Positions 23,555-30,963 of a DNA stretch of 64,000 nucleotides are shown here, one piece after another. Location of the stretch: assembly GCF_003387475.1 (NCBI RefSeq), contig NZ_QUNO01000007.1:124001-188000 (forward strand), read 5' to 3'. The notes under the pieces are model-generated. The model saw only the letters and a program-made list of their open reading frames with translations, was not told the origin of the DNA and made no database searches. Position numbers and translations under genes: made by a program. Position 1 is the first letter of the stretch; each line of letters starts with the position of its first letter. Source of the DNA: Kutzneria buriramensis. GTDB lineage: Bacteria > Actinomycetota > Actinomycetes > Mycobacteriales > Pseudonocardiaceae.

Positions 23555-26500
23555 GTGCAGGTCCTGGTGCTGGGCCCGGTGCGGGTCCGGGCGGACGACG
23601 GCACGCCGATCGAGGTCGGCGGCGCCCGTCTCCGCATGCTGCTGGCCCGGCTCGCGCTCGACGCCGGCCGGCCGGTGGCCGCCGACCTGCTCACGGCCGG
23701 GCTGTGGGGCGACACACCGCCGGCCGACACGGCGAACGCCTTGCAGTCCCTGGTGTCGCGGCTGCGCAAGGTGCTCGGTGGCCCGGCCCGGCTGACCTCG
23801 TCGGACGCTGGTTACGTGCTGAAGGTCGAGTACGTCGACGCCGACCGCTTCGAGGAGACGGCCGCTCGCGGCCGTCGCGAGCTGGCCGCCGGACGGCACG
23901 ACGAGGCCGCGAGGCTGCTGGGCGAGGCACTCGGGCTGTGGCAAGGCGATGCGTTGTCCGACGTGCTCGACGCCCCGTTCGCCCGGCCGCCCGCGACGCG
24001 CCTCGAGGAGCTGCGGCTCGCGGCCGTCGAGGACAGGTTCGAGGCGGAACTGGAGTTGGGGCGGCACGCCGACGTGCTCGCCGACCTGGAGACGGCCGGC
24101 CGCGCGCACCCGTTGCGGGAACGCCTGGTCGGCCTGCGCATGCGCGCGCTGTACGCGGCGGGGCGGCAGTCCGACGCGCTGGCCGTGTTCGAACGGACCC
24201 GAGTGATCCTCGCTGAGGAACTCGGTGTCGACCCGTCCACCGAGCTGCGCGACGTCCATCTCGCGGTGCTGCGCGGCGAGATCGCGTCGGCCCGTCCCGA
24301 AACCGACCACCTGCCGGTGCGGCTGACCAGTTTCGTCGGCCGGCGGGACGAACTGGACCACGTGGCGCGCGCGCTCGACGCCGGCCGGCTGGTCACCGTG
24401 ATCGGGCCTGGCGGCGCGGGGAAGACCCGGCTGGCCACCGAGGCCGCCGCGCGGCATCCAGCGCACCGGCGCGGCCGGGTGTGGTTCGTCGCGCTGGCCG
24501 GCGTGCGCGACCCCGGCGACGTCACCGGCGCGGTGGTCAGCGCGCTGGACATGCTGCCGATCCGCCGGTCGCACGCGATCGAACCGGTCGACGCCGTCGG
24601 CCACATCGCGGAACTGGTCGGCGGCGGCGATGCAGTGCTGGTGCTGGACAACTGCGAGCACCTGCTGGACGCCGCGGCCGAGTTGGCGCACGAACTGCTG
24701 GCTCGCGTTCCCGGCCTGCGCGTGCTGGCCACCAGCCGGGAACCGCTCGCCATCACCGGCGAGGCGCTGTGCCAGCTCGGTCCGCTCGACGCGCCGGAAG
24801 CGATGCGGCTGTTCACCGAGCGCGCGGCCACCGTCCGGCCCGGCTGCACGCTGGAGGACGACGCCGTCGCCGAGATCTGCCGCCGCCTCGACGGCCTGCC
24901 GCTGGCGCTGGAACTCGCCGCGGCGCGCCTGCGCTCGATGACCGTCGAACAGATCGTGGAGCGGCTGAACGACCGGTTCCGGCTGCTCACCTCGGGCAGC
25001 CGGGTGGCGCTGCCGCGCCAGCGGACGCTGCGCGCGGTGGTCGAGTGGAGCTGGGACCTGCTGGCGGAGCCCGAACGGGCGCTGGCCCGGCGGCTGGCCG
25101 TTTTTCCCGGCGCTGTCACGGTTCCCGCGGCCGAAGCGGTGTGCGCGGACGAGTCGCTGCCGGCGGACGACGTCTTCCCCGTGCTCTGCTCGCTCGTCGA
25201 GAAGTCCATTGTGGACATCCGCGACGGTCGGTACCGGATGTTGGAGACCATCCGCGCCTACGCCGAGGAGAGACTGGACGAGGCGGGGGAGCGGGACGCC
25301 GTCGCCGGCCGGTTCGCCGAGCACTACCTGCGCATCGCCGAAGCCGACGAGGCGGCGCTGCGGTCGGCCGACCAGCTGCGGGCGATCGCGACGTTCGAGG
25401 CCGAGCACCCGAACATGATCGCCGCGCTGCGCCGGGCCATCGACGCCGACGACGCCGTGACCGCCTGCCGGTTCGCGCTCGTGCTCAACTGGTACTGGCT
25501 GGTTCGCGGCTGGCACGAACAGCTCGGCGAGTTCATGCCGGGCGTGCTGCGATTCGAGGGCCGTGTTCCCGCCGACACGGCCGCCGCGCTGCGTGCCGTG
25601 TACGCGCTGATCGACGGCGTGCCTGCCGCCGGCCTGGCGCGGGCGATCATCGACGACTGCGTGCGCAGCGGCGCGATCGAGCGGTTTCCGGCGCTCTCGC
25701 TCGTGGTGCCGCTGCTCGCGTTCGTGGTCGGCGAGCACGAGTTGGCCGAGCGGGAGACCCGCCGGGTGCTCGCGCGTTCCGATCCCTGGGCGCGGGCCTG
25801 CGCGCACTCGGTGCAGGCGTCGATGTTCGACAACGCGGGCGATCTCGTTGCGGGAGAACGGGTCCGTGCGGAAGCGCTGGCCGGCTTCCAGGCGGTCGGC
25901 GACCGCTGGGGCATCGCGATGACGCTCGGCATGCAGGCCGCCGGCAACTCGCTGCGCGGCGACCACGAGCGGGCCATCGCCCAGTACCAGCACGGGCTCG
26001 CGATGGCCCGCGAACTGTCGTCGGTCCAGGACATGGTGCAGCACCTGTACCGGCTGGCGTTGGAACGCATGCGGGCCGGGGACGTCGAAGGGGCGATGCG
26101 CGAGCTGGACCAGGCCGGTCAGCTGGCCGACCAGCCGGAAACCCACGCCATGGTGCGGTTGGCGACGGCCGAGCTGGCCCGCCGCAGCGGCGACCTCACC
26201 CTCGCGCACGTGGCGCTCGACAAGCTGCGGCCCGAGCTGGATGACCTGCCGCCCCACGCCGGGGTGGCGGCGGAGATGCTGACGATGACCACCGCGGCGT
26301 TGCTGATCACCGAAGGCAGGTCGGAGCCGGCGCGGGAGTTGCTGGCCGGGGCCCTGCGGAAGGCGACCCCGCCCGACGGCGCACGGGCGGCGGAGCTGGC
26401 CGGCCGGCTGTTCGCGCTGGAGGGCAAGCCGGAACTGGCGGCGTCGACGCTGGGCCTGAGCGAGGCCATCCGCGGCGCTTTCGACGCCGGCGACCCGGAA

Positions 26501-26626
26501 CTGGCGACGTTGGTGGCGAGCCTGTGCGGAGAACTCACCACCAACGCCTATCGGGCCGCCTACGACCGGGGCGCCGCCCTGTCGAAACCCGAGGCCATCG
26601 AACGCCTGCTGGCCGAGTTCAGCTGA
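23555..26626 (+). CDS. SARP/AfsR-like regulator with STAND ATPase and TPR
   Basis: About 1023 residues. Order: OmpR-like winged helix (from VQVLVLGPVRV), BTAD domain to about residue 250, an NB-ARC-type ATPase with P-loop GPGGAGKT near residue 285 and Walker B VLVLDNCEHLLD, then TPR-like helices to the C-terminus. Large SARP-STAND proteins of this layout activate antibiotic clusters by binding direct repeats near promoters. Its place between the NRPS genes and the exporter suggests a pathway-specific activator. The GTG at 23555 puts the canonical first beta strand at the N-terminus. An alternative GTG at 23498 overlaps the hydroxylase stop and would add 19 residues. Its end overlaps the convergent permease gene by eight bases. 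Confidence 0.9.
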   Translation: MQVLVLGPVRVRADDGTPIEVGGARLRMLLARLALDAGRPVAADLLTAGLWGDTPPADTANALQSLVSRLRKVLGGPARLTSSDAGYVLKVEYVDADRFEETAARGRRELAAGRHDEAARLLGEALGLWQGDALSDVLDAPFARPPATRLEELRLAAVEDRFEAELELGRHADVLADLETAGRAHPLRERLVGLRMRALYAAGRQSDALAVFERTRVILAEELGVDPSTELRDVHLAVLRGEIASARPETDHLPVRLTSFVGRRDELDHVARALDAGRLVTVIGPGGAGKTRLATEAAARHPAHRRGRVWFVALAGVRDPGDVTGAVVSALDMLPIRRSHAIEPVDAVGHIAELVGGGDAVLVLDNCEHLLDAAAELAHELLARVPGLRVLATSREPLAITGEALCQLGPLDAPEAMRLFTERAATVRPGCTLEDDAVAEICRRLDGLPLALELAAARLRSMTVEQIVERLNDRFRLLTSGSRVALPRQRTLRAVVEWSWDLLAEPERALARRLAVFPGAVTVPAAEAVCADESLPADDVFPVLCSLVEKSIVDIRDGRYRMLETIRAYAEERLDEAGERDAVAGRFAEHYLRIAEADEAALRSADQLRAIATFEAEHPNMIAALRRAIDADDAVTACRFALVLNWYWLVRGWHEQLGEFMPGVLRFEGRVPADTAAALRAVYALIDGVPAAGLARAIIDDCVRSGAIERFPALSLVVPLLAFVVGEHELAERETRRVLARSDPWARACAHSVQASMFDNAGDLVAGERVRAEALAGFQAVGDRWGIAMTLGMQAAGNSLRGDHERAIAQYQHGLAMARELSSVQDMVQHLYRLALERMRAGDVEGAMRELDQAGQLADQPETHAMVRLATAELARRSGDLTLAHVALDKLRPELDDLPPHAGVAAEMLTMTTAALLITEGRSEPARELLAGALRKATPPDGARAAELAGRLFALEGKPELAASTLGLSEAIRGAFDAGDPELATLVASLCGELTTNAYRAAYDRGAALSKPEAIERLLAEFS

Positions 26627-27419
26627 CGCGCCTGCGGTAGGCGCGCATCGCCAGCGGGAAGAACACCAGCACCACCGCCGCCAGCCACGCCAGCCCGCCG
26701 AGCAGCGGACCGGCCACCGGACCGCCGGTGAGCAGGCCGCGCATCGCGTCGGCGAGCCGGCTCACCGGGCTGATGTCCGACCACGCCCGCAGGAAGCTCG
26801 GCATCGTGGCGCTGGGCACGAACACGTTGCTGCCGAACGTCAGCGGGAACACGATCGCCATCATGATGTTCTGCACGGCGGCCGGCGTCGGCACGAGCAT
26901 GCCGATGAACACGGCGATCCAGCAGAAGCACAGCCCAGCCAGCACCAGCGTCGCGATCGCGACGAGCACCGACAGCGGATCGGTGTGCACCCGGAAGCCC
27001 ATGATCATCGCCATCCCCAGCAGCACGCCGATCGCCACCAGGTAGCGCACGACGTCGGCGAGCACGGCCCCGACCAGCGGCGCGGAGCGGGCGATCGGCA
27101 TGGCCCGGAACCGGTCGAACACGCCCTTGTTCACGTCGGTGTTCAGCGCCACGCCGGCGGACAGGCTGGCCATCAGCGTGTTCTGCACGAGCAGGCCCGG
27201 CGTCAGCGTCTGGAGGTACTCGCCGGTGCCGCCGGCGATGGCGCCGCCGAACAGGTAGACGAAGACCACCAGCAGGATGATCGGCTGGATCGTCACGTCG
27301 ACCAGCTGCTCCGGGTTCTTCCTGATCTTCACCAGGCCCCGCCACGCCAGCGAGAACCCGTGCCGCAACGCCTTGGCCGGGCTGACGAAGCGGGTCGGCG
27401 GCACTGCGATCGTCGTCAT
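26619..27419 (-). CDS. ABC-2 type permease, DrrB-like
   Basis: 266 residues with about six hydrophobic segments of the ABC-2 membrane family (FDRFRAMPIARSAPLVG and LTFGSNVFVPSATMP are typical of daunorubicin-resistance DrrB relatives). It would form the membrane part of an exporter with the ATPase encoded just upstream. Its ATG overlaps the ATPase stop (ATGA), so the two are made together. The location beside the NRPS genes and SARP regulator suggests export of, or self-resistance to, the peptide. The transported molecule is not shown by the sequence. Confidence 0.9.
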   Translation of the reverse strand: MTTIAVPPTRFVSPAKALRHGFSLAWRGLVKIRKNPEQLVDVTIQPIILLVVFVYLFGGAIAGGTGEYLQTLTPGLLVQNTLMASLSAGVALNTDVNKGVFDRFRAMPIARSAPLVGAVLADVVRYLVAIGVLLGMAMIMGFRVHTDPLSVLVAIATLVLAGLCFCWIAVFIGMLVPTPAAVQNIMMAIVFPLTFGSNVFVPSATMPSFLRAWSDISPVSRLADAMRGLLTGGPVAGPLLGGLAWLAAVVLVFFPLAMRAYRRRVS

Positions 27420-28366
27420 TCCGCCACCTCCGCGACGGGTTTTCCGGTCAGCGCCAGGAACACGTCGTCCAGGCTGGGCAGGCGCAGCGCCAGCTCGTCC
27501 ACCACGATGCCGGCGGTGTCCATCCGGCGGACCACCGCGGACAGCAGGACCGGATCGGACACCGGCGCGGTGATCAGGCCGACGTCGTCGTCGCGGGCCG
27601 GGATCATGCCGGTCAGGTCCGCGACGATGCGCGCCACCGCGTCCATGTCGGCGGCGGAGTTCGGGCGCACCTGGATGGTCTGGCCGCCGATGCGCCGCTT
27701 GAGCTCGTCGGCCCGCCCCTCGGCCACCACGCGTCCGTGATCGATGACGACGATGCTGTCCGCGAGGTTGTCGGCCTCGTCGAGGTACTGCGTGGTGAGC
27801 AGCACGGTGACACCGTCGGCGACGAGCCGCCGGACCATCTGCCACACCTCGTTGCGCGCGTGCGGGTCGAGGCCGGTCGTCGGCTCGTCCAGAAACAGCA
27901 CCTGCGGCCGGCTGACCAGGCTCGCGGCGAGGTCCAGCCGCCGCCGCATGCCGCCCGAGTACGTCTTCACGGCGCGGCCGGCGGCCTCGGTCAGCTCGAA
28001 CTGCTCCAGCAGTCGCACCGCCCGGGCCTTCGCGCCGGCCCGTGACAGGTCGAGCAACCGCCCCAGCAGCATCAGGTTCTCGGTGCCGGACAGGTCCTCG
28101 TCCACCGACGCGTACTGCCCGGTCAGTCCGATCAGCGAACGCACCCGATGCGGATCGCCCGTCACGTCGTACCCGCCGACCATCGCGCGCCCGGCGTCCG
28201 GCCGCAGCAGCGTCGCCAGGATCCGCACCGTCGTCGTCTTGCCCGCCCCGTTCGGGCCGAGCACCCCGACCACCTTGCCGGCGGGCGCGGCGAGATCGAC
28301 CCCGTTCAGCGCCGCGGTCTCCCCGAATCTCTTGACCAGGCCCTCCGCCTCGATCGCGAGCGACAT
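27416..28366 (-). CDS. ABC transporter ATPase, DrrA-like
   Basis: 316 residues with every ABC motif: Walker A GPNGAGKTTT, signature YSGGMRRRLDLA, Walker B VLFLDEPTTGLD, and the DrrA-type C-terminal region (LPSLDDVFLALTGKP). The ATG at 28366 is preceded by an excellent AAGGAGGA ribosome site, which favours it over a start 24 bases further upstream. It forms a two-gene operon with the permease. The operon is divergent from the MmcQ-like gene and shares with it a control region holding a large palindrome. Likely role: energising export of the peptide made by the adjacent NRPS. Confidence 0.93.
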   Translation of the reverse strand: MSLAIEAEGLVKRFGETAALNGVDLAAPAGKVVGVLGPNGAGKTTTVRILATLLRPDAGRAMVGGYDVTGDPHRVRSLIGLTGQYASVDEDLSGTENLMLLGRLLDLSRAGAKARAVRLLEQFELTEAAGRAVKTYSGGMRRRLDLAASLVSRPQVLFLDEPTTGLDPHARNEVWQMVRRLVADGVTVLLTTQYLDEADNLADSIVVIDHGRVVAEGRADELKRRIGGQTIQVRPNSAADMDAVARIVADLTGMIPARDDDVGLITAPVSDPVLLSAVVRRMDTAGIVVDELALRLPSLDDVFLALTGKPVAEVAE

Positions 28367-28406
28367 CCTTCCTCCTTCACGGTCGCTCACGACACCATGA
28401 CGGGCA

Positions 28407-28451
28407 GCGCTGGCATGCCGCGCACAGCGCGCTGGCAGCGGCTGCCAGCGC
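28407..28451. promoter_or_regulatory. Palindromic operator between exporter and MmcQ-like gene
   Basis: A perfect inverted repeat with 10-base arms (GCGCTGGCAG and CTGCCAGCGC, 3-base centre) occupies 28429-28451. The half-site GCGCTGGCA recurs at 28407, exactly 22 bases (two helical turns) from its copy at 28429. Position between two divergent starts and the spacing suggest a TetR- or MarR-like operator rather than a terminator. No such regulator gene lies next to it. Confidence 0.5.
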
Positions 28452-28488
28452 CCGGAATTGTCAGGGGGTCGGGGTACTTTCCGACGCC

Positions 28489-28839
28489 ATGGTCACTGTC
28501 GAGGACATCCGCGCGCTGACGGACTCGCTGCCGCGCAGCTCGGAAGGCGTCGTCCGGGACCGGGTGAAGTTCCGGGTGGGACGGCTGGTCTACCTCGCGC
28601 TGTCGCCGGACGAGACGATCATGGGGTTCGCGTACCCGAAGGAGCACCGCGAGGCGCTCGTCGCGGCGGAGCCCCACAAGTTCCAGCTGCCGAGGCCGTC
28701 GGACATGCGCTACAACTGGGTGCGCGCGACGCTGGCGGAACTCGACGCGGACGAGCTGGCCGAGCTGGTGATCAACGCCTGGACGATGTGCGTGCCCAAG
28801 CGGGTCGCGGCGGCGTACCTCGAGGCCGGCATTTCCTGA
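28489..28839 (+). CDS. MmcQ/YjbR family protein
   Basis: 116 residues of the small MmcQ/YjbR family (formerly DUF419): VKFRVGRLVYLALSPDE, then MGFAYPKEHREAL, and a C-terminal WTMCVPKRVAAAY. These are cytoplasmic proteins with a double-wing DNA-binding-like fold and no settled biochemical role. A TACTTT box at 28475-28480 ends eight bases before the ATG, which would give a leaderless or nearly leaderless message. The gene is divergent from the exporter operon and followed after eight bases by a broken glycosyltransferase. Confidence 0.75.
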   Translation: MVTVEDIRALTDSLPRSSEGVVRDRVKFRVGRLVYLALSPDETIMGFAYPKEHREALVAAEPHKFQLPRPSDMRYNWVRATLAELDADELAELVINAWTMCVPKRVAAAYLEAGIS

Positions 28840-28847
28840 CAGAATGC

Positions 28848-29351
28848 CGCAGGCTGGCGTACGTGACGCTGGGAACCATCCACGGCGCGGCGGATCTGCT
28901 CCGCGAGGTGATCGGCGGAGTGGCGAAACTCGGGATGCGGACGCTCGTGGCGATCGGCCCGAGCGCGGACCCGGCCGAACTCGGCGCGCTGCCGGCTTCG
29001 GCGTCGATCGGGCGCTGGGTGCCACAGGCGCGGCTGTGGCCGTACGTCGACGTCGCCATTCACCACGGCGGCAGCGGAACTGTGCTCGGTGCGCTGGCCC
29101 ACGGCGTCCGGCAACTGATCATTCCGCAGGCGGCCGACCAGCCGGCCAACGCACGGGCGATCACGCGGGCGGGCGCCGGCCGGTACCTGGCGCCGGCGCA
29201 GGTCACCGCCGATGCCGTGGCCGAAAGCGTGCAGAACATCGTGTCGAACGGGTCGTTCGCAGACGCCGCGCAGCGGTTGCGGCGGGAGATCGAACAGATG
29301 CCGTCACCGGCCGACTTCGCGGCTCAGCTGCCGGACCTGCTCGCCCGGTGA
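28848..29351 (+). pseudogene. C-terminal half of a GT1-family glycosyltransferase
   Basis: About 165 codons match only the nucleotide-sugar-binding half of UGT/macrolide-type glycosyltransferases: YVTLGTIHG (the usual start of that half), then the donor-site motif HHGGSGTVLGALAHGVRQLIIP and ADQPANA. The acceptor-binding N-terminal half, normally about 200 residues, is absent; the MmcQ-like gene occupies that position. An in-frame GTG at 28863 could start a truncated protein, but no clear ribosome site is seen. It is probably a remnant. The start given is where homology begins, not a proven boundary. Confidence 0.7.
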
Positions 29352-29359
29352 CGAAACGG

Positions 29360-29394
29360 CCCGAGGGCCGGCATCGGTGATGCCGGCCCTCGGG
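29360..29394. terminator. Bidirectional terminator hairpin
   Basis: A perfect 16-base inverted repeat (arms CCCGAGGGCCGGCATC and GATGCCGGCCCTCGGG) with a 3-base loop lies between the convergent glycosyltransferase remnant and the protease gene. It can serve both directions; there is no strong T tract. Confidence 0.8.
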
Positions 29395-29409
29395 AGCGGA
29401 TCGACCGGA

Positions 29410-30795
29410 TCAGATGTTCGGCGCGAACGCGAGCGCCGGCACGAACCGCGCCGCGTCCACCGTGCCGTTGCCGCTGGCCAGGTCGTAGCCCGGACCGGCG
29501 TTGTAACCGACGACGGTGTGCGTGGTGCCGTCGCTGTTGGTGAACGGACCGAAGGTGTTGTTGCCCTGGGTCACGTCCACCTCGCCGGTCAGGTTGCGGA
29601 AGTGGGACAGCGCGTACAGCCGGCCGTTGATGTTGCCCAGGTCGTGGCCGGCCAGCTGGTCGGCCATGGCGACCACGCCCGCGAACTCCGGGCTCGCCTC
29701 ACTCGTGCCGCCGACCAGGTGGTAGCCGACGCGGGTGGGGTCGAACGAGAAGTACAGCACGACCGCGCCGTCGACCGCCGCGCTCAGCGAGATGTCCGGC
29801 GTGCCGCGGTGGTTGCCGGTCACGCTGCGGACGCCCTCCTGGAAGCCCGGACGCGGGAAGACGGTGGACAGGCCGCCACCGCCGGCGCCGCCGCCGACCG
29901 TGTTCAGGTCGTTCCACACGACGTCGGGCTGGAGGCGGTTGCCGTTGTCGTCGAGCGTCAGCATGGTGCCGCCGATGGACGTCACCAGCGGGTCGGCCGA
30001 CGGCCAGCTGTTGACCGGCATCGTGTACAGGTCGCTGCCGTTGAGCTGGGCGTCGGTCGCGCCGTCGTCGCCGGAGCTGGCCAGCACGGTGACGTGGTGG
30101 TCCTGCGCGTTCTGGAACGCCGACCGCAGGTTCAGGATCGACTGCTTGTTCGGGAACGTCTGCTCCGTAGCGCCGAAGCTCTGCGTGATGACGTCACCGA
30201 GGTGGTGGTCGATCACGTAGTTCTCGGCCTTGACGATCTCCGGGAAGCCCTGCACGCCCTCGGTCTCCGACACCGGCGTCTCTTCGAGCAGGATCTTCGC
30301 GCCCGGCGCGAAGACGTGCGTCCACTCGACGTCGAGCGTGGTCTCGTCCGCCCAGCCGAGCATGTCGCTGTTGGTCGGGTCGAACGGCGGCACCGGGCCG
30401 GCGTCCTGGCGGACCGTGAGCGACGGCGGGTCGGGCAGGCCGAAGGTCTGGTCGAACACGTGCAGGTCGTTGGCGATCGTCGGGGAGCCGAACGAGTCGA
30501 CGATGACGATCGTCTTGCCGCGGCCGTCGATGCCGTGGTCGTGCAGCGCCGCCAGGTCGTACGCCTTGGTCAGCTGCGACGGCTGGTAGCAGTGCAGGCC
30601 GAAGTTCTGCAGGCAGAACGACGTGGTCGGCGGCGTGGCCAGGGTCTTGCCGTTGATCGGGAGGCTGATGTACGGGTGCGGTGCGACCGAGTGGGCCGCC
30701 GACGCGGTGGTGGCGGTGGTTCCCGCCAGCAGGCTCAAGGCCCCGGTGGCGACCGCAGTCGCCGCCGCGAGCCATCGAACCGAACGCAATGCCAT
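29410..30795 (-). CDS. Secreted S53 (sedolisin/kumamolisin) serine-carboxyl peptidase
   Basis: 461 residues with a signal peptide (hydrophobic stretch AATAVATGALSLLAG, cleavage near TASA). The S53 catalytic set is visible: Glu and Asp in DETTLDVEW near residues 150-154, an oxyanion Asp in SSGDDG near 242, and the nucleophile in GGTSEASPEFAG near 365. Enzymes of this family cut proteins in acidic surroundings. Unusually, the mature domain (YQPSQLTKAYDL) starts around residue 65, so the long activation propeptide typical of kumamolisins is missing. The ATG has AGGAGG seven bases upstream. Exoprotease function is well supported; its link to the gene clusters is not. Confidence 0.9.
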   Translation of the reverse strand: MALRSVRWLAAATAVATGALSLLAGTTATTASAAHSVAPHPYISLPINGKTLATPPTTSFCLQNFGLHCYQPSQLTKAYDLAALHDHGIDGRGKTIVIVDSFGSPTIANDLHVFDQTFGLPDPPSLTVRQDAGPVPPFDPTNSDMLGWADETTLDVEWTHVFAPGAKILLEETPVSETEGVQGFPEIVKAENYVIDHHLGDVITQSFGATEQTFPNKQSILNLRSAFQNAQDHHVTVLASSGDDGATDAQLNGSDLYTMPVNSWPSADPLVTSIGGTMLTLDDNGNRLQPDVVWNDLNTVGGGAGGGGLSTVFPRPGFQEGVRSVTGNHRGTPDISLSAAVDGAVVLYFSFDPTRVGYHLVGGTSEASPEFAGVVAMADQLAGHDLGNINGRLYALSHFRNLTGEVDVTQGNNTFGPFTNSDGTTHTVVGYNAGPGYDLASGNGTVDAARFVPALAFAPNI

Positions 30796-30951
30796 GGCTT
30801 TCCTCCTCAGCTGGGGAGCGCACACGCAGGGGTGGTGTGCGAGGGCGGTAGCCCGCCGCCCGGGTGGGTAATCGCCGGTGGGGAGCTCGGTGTTGCATCC
30901 GTAAAGGCCAGCTGACCAGGAACTCCGGAATGTCCGAATGCGACAGCGCCC

Positions 30952-30957
30952 TACTAT
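30952..30957 (+). promoter_or_regulatory. -10 box of a leaderless promoter
   Basis: TACTAT matches the TAnnnT consensus and ends six bases before the GTG at 30964, placing the transcript start on the start codon. It decides between three nearby in-frame starts. No good -35 box is visible. Confidence 0.55.
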
Positions 30958-30963
30958 GTGGCG

